A stretch of DNA of 64,000 bases from Bacteroidales bacterium (lineage in GTDB: Bacteria > Bacteroidota > Bacteroidia > Bacteroidales > Salinivirgaceae), in NCBI GenBank assembly GCA_012519055.1, contig JAAYQU010000031.1:62001-126000 (forward strand), given 5' to 3'. The notes beneath the pieces are model-generated. The model was not told the origin of the DNA. It saw nothing but the letters and a program-made list of their open reading frames with translations, and did not search any database. Positions 9,883-17,289 of this stretch are shown here, piece by piece. A program made the position numbers and the translations under genes. Within the stretch, counting starts at the first letter, position 1. Each line of letters starts with the position of its first letter.

Positions 9883-10980
9883 ATGAGAAGATGTGTTTTG
9901 GCACTTATAACTGTAGTCACAGTTTTTTCTTGTCAGCAACAGCCTAGCTACAAGGTTGAAATTAATTTTTCAGATAAACCTACAGGCATGTTATATCTAA
10001 TGAAAGAAATTGACAAAAAGCCCACGGCTGTAGATTCAATTGATTTATCGAATGAAAATATTGTTTTCACAGGACAGGTAGAAACGCCAGAACTATATTA
10101 TCTGAAACTTAACGATCAGAAAAAAATGTTAAGACTATTTTTAGAAAACTCTAAAATAGATATTCTTATGAATCCAGACTCAGTTGATAAAGCTGAAGTA
10201 ACAGGATCAGTAACACACTATTTATACAAACAATTTGTTACAGAAGCAAACAAGTTTGATGTAAAGCATAGAGCTTTGTATAGTGATTACCAAAAAATGA
10301 TAACCGCCAATGATGAAGCAGGTGTAAAGTTGTTGGAGGAAAAAATGGAAGAGGTTTATAATCAGCAACAAACATACATTAAATCTTTTGTCGATTCAAA
10401 TCCCGAATCTGTTGTAAGCCTTTACATTGTAAGGTGGTATTTAATTTATGAGCTCGATTATCAAGGATTAAATGATATTTTAGCTAAAATTCCAACCCCT
10501 GTTGCTACCACAACAATATATAATGTTTTAAAAGAAAGATTGGCAATACTCGAAAAAGTTCAAGTAGGAAAGCAAGCAATAGATTTCTCAATGGAAGACC
10601 CCGACGGTAAGCAAGTTTCGCTGAATGATTTCAGAGGCAAATATCTACTAATTGACTTTTGGGCTTCTTGGTGTGCACCTTGTCGTATAGCAAATCACGA
10701 TTTAGTAGAGACTTACAAGAAGTATAATGAGCTTGGATTTGAAATACTTGGAGTCTCTTTAGATAAAAACAGAGAGTACTGGTTAGAAGCAATACAAGCC
10801 GACAATCTTACATGGAAACATGTTTCCGATCTAAAAGGTTGGGAAAATGCTGTTGGTCAGCTATATGGCGTTAACTCAATACCTCATACTTTTCTTGTTG
10901 ACAAAGAGGGAGTAATCATTGGAAATCGCTTGTCTCATGAAGAGTTAGAGGCAAAACTAAGCGAGATTTTTAACCAATAA
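9883..10980 (+). CDS. TlpA-like thioredoxin lipoprotein with DUF4369 domain
   Basis: 365 residues. The signal peptide ends in a lipobox-like FSC (Cys about 17). Residues about 25-115 form a DUF4369 domain, followed by a helical linker. Residues about 225-363 are an AhpC/TSA-thioredoxin domain with the redox motif WASWCAPC (Cys about 263 and 266) and the cis-Pro segment NSIPHTFLVD. Such proteins are periplasm-facing thiol:disulfide oxidoreductases. The partner is unknown. It stands alone, followed 7 bases later by a GTAGAGAC palindrome. Confidence 0.9.
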   Translation: MRRCVLALITVVTVFSCQQQPSYKVEINFSDKPTGMLYLMKEIDKKPTAVDSIDLSNENIVFTGQVETPELYYLKLNDQKKMLRLFLENSKIDILMNPDSVDKAEVTGSVTHYLYKQFVTEANKFDVKHRALYSDYQKMITANDEAGVKLLEEKMEEVYNQQQTYIKSFVDSNPESVVSLYIVRWYLIYELDYQGLNDILAKIPTPVATTTIYNVLKERLAILEKVQVGKQAIDFSMEDPDGKQVSLNDFRGKYLLIDFWASWCAPCRIANHDLVETYKKYNELGFEILGVSLDKNREYWLEAIQADNLTWKHVSDLKGWENAVGQLYGVNSIPHTFLVDKEGVIIGNRLSHEELEAKLSEIFNQ

Positions 10981-10986
10981 TAAATT

Positions 10987-11014
10987 GTAGAGACGGAGCA
11001 TGCTCCGTCTCTAC
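10987..11014. repeat. GTAGAGAC palindrome, copy 4
   Basis: A perfect 28-bp palindrome with 14-bp arms and no loop. It shares the outer GTAGAGACG / CGTCTCTAC with the other copies but has a different, still self-complementary core GAGCATGCTC. It lies 7 bases after the TlpA-like gene and 18 bases before the RsmI-like start codon. Confidence 0.85.
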
Positions 11015-11032
11015 TTTCAACTTGTACCCACC

Positions 11033-11737
11033 ATGACAGGAACTCTCTATTTAATTCCTACACCAATAAGCGAAGAGGCAGTAATCGACTCATTGACAGG
11101 AGATATTGTTCGAGTTTTGCACAAAACTCAACATTACGCAGTGGAAAATATAAGATCAGCGCGTCGATTTATAAAATCAGTTGACAGAAATATCAATATT
11201 GATGAACTTACCTTTTATGAAATTGGCAAAAACAGTTCTGACACTGAAAAGTCTAGCATTATTGATATATTAATATCGGGTAAAAATGTGGGAATAATGT
11301 CAGAAGCTGGAGCTCCTGGTGTAGCCGATCCTGGTTCTGATATAGTTTTGGCTGCACATAAAGCTAATATAAATGTTATGCCGTTAGTTGGAGCCTCTTC
11401 AATATTGTTAGCCTTGATGGGAAGTGGCTTAAACGGTCAAAAATTTGTTTTCCACGGGTATTTACCAATAAAACAGAATGAGAGACAAAAAGCAATCAGA
11501 CAACTTGAAAAAGAATCACACAATTTTTCTCAATCTCAACTGTTTATAGAGACACCATATCGAAATAAAGCAATTTTTGACGACTTGATTAAAACGTGTT
11601 TACCTCAAACGCTGCTGACAGTTGCAGTAGATTTGACAGGTGAAGAACAATTTTTAGAAACAAAATCTATTCAAGCATGGAAAAGTAGTCAGGTAGTTTT
11701 TCCAAAAAAGCCTGCTATATTTGTCCTCTTAGCATAA
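11033..11737 (+). CDS. RsmI-like SAM-dependent methyltransferase
   Basis: 234 residues of the tetrapyrrole-methylase superfamily, RsmI branch (RsmI makes the 2'-O-methylation of C1402 in 16S rRNA). The N-terminal GTLYLIPTPIS, the SAM-site segment SEAGAPGVADPGSD near residues 88-101, PLVGASSILLALMGSGL and FHGYLP are all present. It is about 50 residues shorter than E. coli RsmI and lacks its C-terminal region, like a Bacteroidetes paralogue, so I do not assign rsmI itself. ATG 11033 is preferred because the upstream in-frame ATG at 11000 lies inside the palindrome. It is followed 14 bases later by the adenosine deaminase gene. Confidence 0.82.
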   Translation: MTGTLYLIPTPISEEAVIDSLTGDIVRVLHKTQHYAVENIRSARRFIKSVDRNINIDELTFYEIGKNSSDTEKSSIIDILISGKNVGIMSEAGAPGVADPGSDIVLAAHKANINVMPLVGASSILLALMGSGLNGQKFVFHGYLPIKQNERQKAIRQLEKESHNFSQSQLFIETPYRNKAIFDDLIKTCLPQTLLTVAVDLTGEEQFLETKSIQAWKSSQVVFPKKPAIFVLLA

Positions 11738-11751
11738 AAACATTAATTTAG

Positions 11752-12813
11752 ATGTCAGTAAAATTAACCTATGATTTTATAAAAAGCCTTCCCAAAGCTG
11801 AACTTCATTGTCATTTGGACGGTTCCCTGCGAGTTGACACAATCATCGAAATTGCAAAAAAATACGATGTTAAACTTCCTGTAGAAGGAAAGGAAAAGCT
11901 TACTAAGTACCTACAAGCAGGTGAAAATTGTAATTCACTAACAGATTACCTCAAAGTGTTCGAAGTTACTTGTTCTGTACTCCAGTGGGAAGATACATTA
12001 GAGAGAGCAACATACGAGCTTGCAGAAGATTGTGTTGAAGAGAACATCAGATACCTCGAAATACGATTTTCTCCCATACTGCATATAGAAAAAGGATTGA
12101 AAATGACTCAAGTTGTTGATGCAGTATTAGAAGGGAAAAAAAGAGCAGAAAAAGATTTTGATATAAAAATAGGGATTATTATTTGTGGACTTCGTCATAT
12201 GAGCCCTGAAGTATCGTTGATACTCGCAGAGCTTTGCGTAGCGTATAAAAACAGAGGTGTTGTTGGATATGATTTGGCTGGCGATGAATATAATCATCCG
12301 GCTAAAAATCATAAAGAAGCTTTTTATCTGATTATAAATAATAATATTAACACTACAGTGCATGCCGGAGAAGCATCGGGACCCGAGAGTATTCACCAGG
12401 CTTTGCATTGGGTAAGAGCAAATAGGATTGGGCACGGAACGAGGCTAAGGGAAGATGGAGACCTGTTTAATTATGTTAATGACCATCGCATTCCTTTGGA
12501 AATGTGCATTACATCAAATGTTCAGACAAAGGCAGTGGAGTCGTTTGGAAAGCACCCGTTAAAGTTTTATTTTGATTATGGACTGAGGGTTACAATAAAT
12601 ACAGATAACCGCTTGGTTTCCAACACAACTCTTACCAAAGAGTATATGATAGCTGTTGAAAAATTTGGATTTTCACCAGACGAACTTAAGTATCTGATTA
12701 TAAATGGATTTAAGTCTGCTTTTTTGCCCAATAACGAAAAAGTAAGGATTTTAAAAAGGGTAACTGCAGAATTGGAGCAACACGGATTGAAAATACGTAG
12801 AGATTATAACTAA
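11752..12813 (+). CDS. add: Adenosine deaminase
   Basis: 353 residues. It converts adenosine to inosine and ammonia in purine salvage. The zinc-binding HxH is in KAELHCHLDGSLR near residues 16-28. The catalytic Glu is in VHAGEASG near 200-207, the catalytic His in RIGHGTR near 223, and the metal Asp in INTDNRL near 282. The Asp-Asn pair in place of Asp-Asp is also seen in other bacterial deaminases of this family. It follows the RsmI-like gene by 14 bases, so cotranscription is likely. Confidence 0.93.
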   Translation: MSVKLTYDFIKSLPKAELHCHLDGSLRVDTIIEIAKKYDVKLPVEGKEKLTKYLQAGENCNSLTDYLKVFEVTCSVLQWEDTLERATYELAEDCVEENIRYLEIRFSPILHIEKGLKMTQVVDAVLEGKKRAEKDFDIKIGIIICGLRHMSPEVSLILAELCVAYKNRGVVGYDLAGDEYNHPAKNHKEAFYLIINNNINTTVHAGEASGPESIHQALHWVRANRIGHGTRLREDGDLFNYVNDHRIPLEMCITSNVQTKAVESFGKHPLKFYFDYGLRVTINTDNRLVSNTTLTKEYMIAVEKFGFSPDELKYLIINGFKSAFLPNNEKVRILKRVTAELEQHGLKIRRDYN

Positions 12814-12863
12814 ATTTTAATTTTATTTATCGTTCGAGTTATTTGAGCAATCTGATTTTCTCC

Positions 12864-13772
12864 ATGTCAAATAATTTATTAATCACAATTACAGGACCTA
12901 CCGCTATCGGAAAAACAGATATAGCCGTTGAAATAGCCCAACAGCTTGATACAGAGATAATCTCTTGTGATTCGCGCCAAGTTTATAAAGAGATGCGGAT
13001 TGGAACTGCAGTTCCTGAACAGAGTCAATTAGAGCAAGTTAAGCACAATTTTATTCAATACACTTCGGTTCAAAATCCGTTAAATGCAAATGACTTTGGT
13101 ATTGCTGCAAACAGAAAACTATCTGAGCTTTTTAAAGTTAACAGAACAGTAGTTATGGTAGGAGGAAGCGGGCTATATATTGATGCTGTGCTAGGCGGAA
13201 TTGATGATATCCCATCTCCAAAAAAAGAGATCAGAGAAGAGTTACAAAGAAAAATAGACAATGGAGAGCTGTTTCAGCTGCAAAAAGAGTTGCAAGAGGC
13301 TGATCCACAGTTTTATAGCACTATTGATATTAACAATCCCAGAAGGATATTGCGTGGGCTAGAGGTTTACAAAACAACAGGGAAGCCACTTTCTTCGTTT
13401 GTAGGGAAACAGGAGGGGCGATTGTATAAATCGGCAATAATTGTTCTTGAAATGGAGCGCGATACCCTGTACGACAGAGTAAATAGGAGGGTCGATATTA
13501 TGATTGAGCATGGACTTGTAGACGAAGCAAAAAAGTTAATCCCATATAAAAGCTTAAGTTCACTGCAAACAGTTGGTTATCAAGAACTTTTTGAACATTT
13601 CGACGGCTCGGTATCACTTGAAAAAGCAATTGAAAAAATTAAAAGCAACACTCGTCAGTATGTTAGAAAACAAGAGAACTGGTTCAGGAGATATGATGGT
13701 GCTTTTAGGATTTGCGCAGAACAAAAAGTTTCAATTTGTAAATTAGTAGGCGAGCTAACAGCAAATTTATAA
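12864..13772 (+). CDS. miaA: tRNA dimethylallyltransferase
   Basis: 302 residues from ATG 12864. MiaA adds the isopentenyl group to A37 of tRNAs reading UNN codons. The P-loop is GPTAIGKTD near residue 10. SCDSRQVYKEMRIGTA carries the catalytic Asp, GGSGLYIDA is present, and the tRNA-binding end has QTVGYQELFEHF and TRQYVRKQENWFRR. All family motifs and the usual length are present. A TTG at 12843 would add seven residues but is unnecessary. It lies 50 bases after add and may be part of the same transcript. Confidence 0.95.
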   Translation: MSNNLLITITGPTAIGKTDIAVEIAQQLDTEIISCDSRQVYKEMRIGTAVPEQSQLEQVKHNFIQYTSVQNPLNANDFGIAANRKLSELFKVNRTVVMVGGSGLYIDAVLGGIDDIPSPKKEIREELQRKIDNGELFQLQKELQEADPQFYSTIDINNPRRILRGLEVYKTTGKPLSSFVGKQEGRLYKSAIIVLEMERDTLYDRVNRRVDIMIEHGLVDEAKKLIPYKSLSSLQTVGYQELFEHFDGSVSLEKAIEKIKSNTRQYVRKQENWFRRYDGAFRICAEQKVSICKLVGELTANL

Positions 13773-13788
13773 GCAACACTAACAATAA

Positions 13789-13816
13789 AAGATTAATCGT
13801 TCATGAGTTTAATCTT
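13789..13816. terminator. Possible terminator between convergent genes
   Basis: Perfect 8-bp arms AAGATTAA (13789-13796) and TTAATCTT (13809-13816) with a 12-base loop, between miaA and the convergent small gene. The stem is A/T-rich and no long T run follows, so it is a weak call. Confidence 0.4.
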
Positions 13817-13840
13817 GTATGCTGCATAGAGCGAAGTTTC

Positions 13841-14062
13841 TTAAAATTGCTCAAGAGCAGCCAATTCGCGCGCACTCCACAATGTTGGATAATCAGTTTG
13901 AAACTTGTCAAAAACTTCTTTAAAAATTGTTTCACGCATCATGGCTGTTTGGTTTTTTATACCATATTTTGTGCAATAACGTTCTAAAGCAGCTAATTCA
14001 CTATCATTTAATGAGATTGTTTTTCTGTGTCTTCTTTTATGAACGGTTCGCGTCACTCTCAT
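13841..14062 (-). CDS. Small ribbon-helix-helix-like protein
   Basis: 73 residues. It has a basic N-terminus (RKTISLNDSELAALERYC near residues 13-30), then a second helix. The order short beta strand (TISLN), helix, turn, helix resembles the ribbon-helix-helix fold of DNA-binding proteins such as CopG/MetJ. Similar small proteins occur in Bacteroidales genomes. A -7-like TACATTTG on the minus strand precedes it (14116-14123), which supports expression. There is no toxin gene beside it, so it need not be an antitoxin. The function is unknown. Confidence 0.6.
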   Translation of the reverse strand: MRVTRTVHKRRHRKTISLNDSELAALERYCTKYGIKNQTAMMRETIFKEVFDKFQTDYPTLWSARELAALEQF

Positions 14063-14115
14063 GCCGGTTAATTAAAATGTTAATAACTTTATGTTGCTTT
14101 AGCACCACTAAAAAT

Positions 14116-14150
14116 CAAATGTAGCCAAATACTACGGATTTTATGAACAA
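14116..14150 (-). promoter_or_regulatory. Promoter candidate for the small RHH gene
   Basis: Minus strand: -7 TACATTTG (14123-14116) and TTG at 14150-14148 with a 24-base spacer, slightly longer than usual. It would give a leader of about 47 bases. Confidence 0.5.
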
Positions 14151-14217
14151 TAAAGTAACAAGTAATAAACATGTTTTTAACAAAAAGTCATAAGTTGTTG
14201 ACATCCAGATGTAAAAA

Positions 14218-14245
14218 AGCCCTGCGAAAATTGTATGGCAGGGCT
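14218..14245. terminator. Terminator after the CoADR-rhodanese gene
   Basis: Stem AGCCCTGC (14218-14225) / GCAGGGCT (14238-14245). On the minus strand it is followed by six T, so it ends the gene at 14268-15965. The shorter T run on the other side may allow some plus-strand use. Confidence 0.8.
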
Positions 14246-14267
14246 TTTGTTTGCTTAGGGATCAGTT

Positions 14268-15965
14268 TTATTTCTCTCTTGAGAAGGGCCAGGAAACAAT
14301 ACCGCCCTCCATTACTTTTACGTTAGTATATCCGTTTGCCTTCAGTATTATAGAAGCCTCGTAACCGCGAAGAGAAATTTTACACCATGTTATAATTTCG
14401 GTGTTTTTATCTTCGGGCAGTTCATTAATTCTCTTTCTTAACTGACCAAGAGGAATAAGACGTTCGCCAATGCCGAGGCGCATTTGCTCGAACTCCACGG
14501 GATTCCTTACATCTAAGAAAACTGCTTTACCGTCATTGTTTTTTGCCTTTTCTTTTACCTCTTCTGCCGTTATAGTTTTGAATAATCCTCTGAGTTTGTT
14601 TTGCATAACGTGAGCGGTAGCAATACTATGATCTATGGCAAGTGAGAATGGAGGAGCGTATGGCAAATCGGCATTAGCCATATCGTTAACCGTAAGCTTT
14701 CCTTGAATTGCCATTGCCCATATTGCAAGTTGCTTGCTAACATCGCCCGGACCAACTACTTGGGCACCCAAAATTCTTTCGGTCGATTTGTCAACTATCA
14801 GTTTAGTAATTAAAAGATTACCATTCATAAATCCGGGTTTATCAAGGCTTGCGCTTATTACGGTTTCGATATTTGTAATTCCATTTTTCTTGGCATTTTG
14901 CTCCGATAATCCTGTCGTACCCGCTGCATAGTCAAAAATCTTACATACTCCTGTTTGAATAGTGCCATTAAATTTTGTAACGTTGCCTTTAATCAAATTA
15001 TCGCCAACAACCCGACCTTGAAGATTAGCCAAGTCACCAAACGGAGCATGAACTTTATTATTTGTAATTAAATTTGGTATTTCAACGCAGTCGCCGATGG
15101 CGTATATATCAGGGTCTGACGTCTGCATATACTCATCGACAACGATCCCACCTGTTTGGCTTACGCTCAAACCCGCATCACGTGCCAATTTTGAATTTGG
15201 CATAACACCAATAGCTAAAACAGCTAAATCGCATGGTAATTCAGTGCCATCGTTAAGTTTAACGGCTTTAAGTTTACCGTTTTCGCCTAAAAATGCCGAA
15301 ACTCCGTTTTGAAGAATTACATTAGCTTTTGTTTTTACATAGCGTTCAACCAATTGTGCTAAATGCAAGTCTAAAAATGTCAACAACTGTGGCAGAAGTT
15401 CAATTAATGTAACCTCGATTCCTGCAAGATGCAGTGCTTCGACAGTTTCTATACCTATAAGCCCGCCACCAATAACTACAGCCTTTTTTATTTTCCCCTC
15501 GTCTCTGACTTTTCGTAGGTAATCAGCATCAGGCATTGATAATAGTGTCGTAATTCCTTCAAGATCAATTCCGGAGATTGGAGGTTTACGAGGAACGGCT
15601 CCAGTTGCAATAACCAATTTATCGTACTCTAAGCTACCTGTCTCGCCTGATATTAGGTTTTTAAATTCAACTTTTTTGGCTTTTTTGTCAATAGAGGTAA
15701 CCTCAGTATTGACTTTTGCAATAATGTTTTTACCATTTAGAAAAAAGTTTGGATCTCTGACTACACCTGCAGGTGAACATAACAACTGATTCCTGTCGTC
15801 AAAAAATCCGCCAACGTAGTAAGGATATCCACATGAAGCCATAGATAAATCTGCCGATTTTTGTATCATAACTATTTCGACATCTTCATCGAGACGCCTG
15901 GCTCTTGAAGCTGCTTTTGGACCTGCGGCTGAGCCTCCAATAACGATTATTCTTTTCTTCTTCAT
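14268..15965 (-). CDS. CoA-disulfide reductase / rhodanese fusion
   Basis: A 565-residue flavoprotein of the pyridine nucleotide-disulfide oxidoreductase family fused to a rhodanese domain (CoADR-RHD type). The FAD-binding motif is VIGGSAAGPKAASRARR near residues 8-24. The single active-site Cys45 is in MASCGYPYYVGG. The NAD(P)H site is VIGGGLIGIETVEAL near 165, and the second FAD motif is YAIGDCVE near 290. The C-terminal 100 residues are rhodanese, with FLDVRNPVEF and the catalytic loop WCKISLRG (Cys about 528). Known CoADR-RHD enzymes reduce CoA disulfide, CoA persulfide or polysulfide. That role fits sulfur redox balance in an anaerobe, but the substrate here is inferred. Confidence 0.9.
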   Translation of the reverse strand: MKKKRIIVIGGSAAGPKAASRARRLDEDVEIVMIQKSADLSMASCGYPYYVGGFFDDRNQLLCSPAGVVRDPNFFLNGKNIIAKVNTEVTSIDKKAKKVEFKNLISGETGSLEYDKLVIATGAVPRKPPISGIDLEGITTLLSMPDADYLRKVRDEGKIKKAVVIGGGLIGIETVEALHLAGIEVTLIELLPQLLTFLDLHLAQLVERYVKTKANVILQNGVSAFLGENGKLKAVKLNDGTELPCDLAVLAIGVMPNSKLARDAGLSVSQTGGIVVDEYMQTSDPDIYAIGDCVEIPNLITNNKVHAPFGDLANLQGRVVGDNLIKGNVTKFNGTIQTGVCKIFDYAAGTTGLSEQNAKKNGITNIETVISASLDKPGFMNGNLLITKLIVDKSTERILGAQVVGPGDVSKQLAIWAMAIQGKLTVNDMANADLPYAPPFSLAIDHSIATAHVMQNKLRGLFKTITAEEVKEKAKNNDGKAVFLDVRNPVEFEQMRLGIGERLIPLGQLRKRINELPEDKNTEIITWCKISLRGYEASIILKANGYTNVKVMEGGIVSWPFSREK

Positions 15966-16052
15966 TTTTTTATTTTTGTTTAGTGGTTAATTATGTGATT
16001 AATAAAAATTTGAATAAACTCAGCTTAACTTTTGAAATGTTAAAAATACTTT

Positions 16053-16078
16053 ATTATCTAGTTACATAGTTAGATAAT
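16053..16078. promoter_or_regulatory. Inverted repeat upstream of CoADR-rhodanese
   Basis: Perfect 8-bp arms ATTATCTA and TAGATAAT separated by 10 bases (GTTACATAGT), 88-113 bases upstream of the CoADR-rhodanese start. The length and symmetry resemble a dimeric regulator site. It may also lie downstream of the DUF4249 gene by about 100 bases. No matching regulator gene is nearby. Confidence 0.4.
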
Positions 16079-16176
16079 TGAATATATGTATTTACACAAA
16101 GTTAATTATTTATTCTAAATATACGTCAGAAAATTATGAATTAATTAAAAATTGTGGTACTGTAACCGCAAAAAGT

Positions 16177-17106
16177 CTATTGTTGATGGTAATAATATAC
16201 GGGTATAATAACCGATGTACCGATAAATCCCAATCCCCCTTCAATATTCATATATGTTTGAACGGGTTGGCTAAACAAAGGAAAATCATAATAGTCATCT
16301 AACATATAAAGTGAATGCTCGTACATAAACAGATCTTCTGATATCTTTTCAATTACAAATAATAAAGTTCTATTTCTTTGTTCGATCGAATTGCGGATTG
16401 GAAAATCAATAATACCCTCATTCTCCTGTGATGTTATTTTATCGGTTAAAAAATATTTTTCATAACCAGTCTCACCATCATAATGGTATCTAGAAAATTC
16501 TATTCCACGAGCGTAATCCATGTCAGCTAACATGTGAAAATATTGAAAAGTTGAGTCTATTATTTCGTGAGTTTCTTCATCGTAGATATGTATCAACAAT
16601 TTTTCGTAAATTGTCATAGCGTAATAGTTAGTGGCACTCTCTTTGGGCATTTTTAATCTAAACATTATCATACCTTGGTTATCTTGATAGGATGTAACGA
16701 CTCCAATAGAGTCAATTTTAATCCACTCAGGTTTATAAACTATTTGGGAAGTTCCAATAGCGTCATCGTAATTGTTTAACGAAACATGAATTTTATATAT
16801 TTTCCCTTCTAAGGCGGTCGTATTACTTAAATATTTTCCATTTGAAACGTGAGTCATGGTCTCAACAACAACACCATTTTCTGACAAAACGACTGTAGCG
16901 TTCGTTAGAGGCTGTACTGTAAAAATGCCAGATGCTACCGAGTTTGATTTATGGACATAACACTCTATAATGCTATCTGTATATATGATAGAATTTAATA
17001 CAATTTTGGGTTTCATGTTTTTACCTTTAAATTCTACCTCTTTCTTGCATTGGACAAATAAAAGTAGTGTTGATATTGCAATTATGATTGTTAAATATGG
17101 TTTCAT
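16177..17106 (-). CDS. DUF4249 lipoprotein
   Basis: A 309-residue outer-envelope lipoprotein. The signal peptide ends in a lipobox (FVQC, Cys about 20), followed by KKEVEFKG and a beta-sandwich-like region (PKIVLNSIIYTDSIIECYVHKS), matching DUF4249. In Bacteroidetes this family is almost always encoded next to a TonB-dependent receptor, as here, and is presumed to be its surface accessory lipoprotein. The ligand is unknown. It lies downstream of the receptor gene on the same strand with a 183-base gap. Confidence 0.85.
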   Translation of the reverse strand: MKPYLTIIIAISTLLLFVQCKKEVEFKGKNMKPKIVLNSIIYTDSIIECYVHKSNSVASGIFTVQPLTNATVVLSENGVVVETMTHVSNGKYLSNTTALEGKIYKIHVSLNNYDDAIGTSQIVYKPEWIKIDSIGVVTSYQDNQGMIMFRLKMPKESATNYYAMTIYEKLLIHIYDEETHEIIDSTFQYFHMLADMDYARGIEFSRYHYDGETGYEKYFLTDKITSQENEGIIDFPIRNSIEQRNRTLLFVIEKISEDLFMYEHSLYMLDDYYDFPLFSQPVQTYMNIEGGLGFIGTSVIIPVYYYHQQ

Positions 17107-17289
17107 ATGTTTATAATTTTTTCAGTTTATCGTCACATGGAACTCACATGTAATACAGTTAATAGTTAAAAGTAGAAAGTTAAAAAACACTTTCTCCTTG
17201 CTCCTTTCACCTTGTACCTTCATAGAAGTTTGGCATGTTCGTTTCATATTTCTATAATTTTTTAGTTAATGAATAGGTATAAAATCTAT

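Noticed and set aside
11000-11032. N-terminal extension of the RsmI-like protein from ATG 11000
   Set aside because: The ATG lies in the GTAGAGAC palindrome, and the family starts near GTLYLIPTPI.
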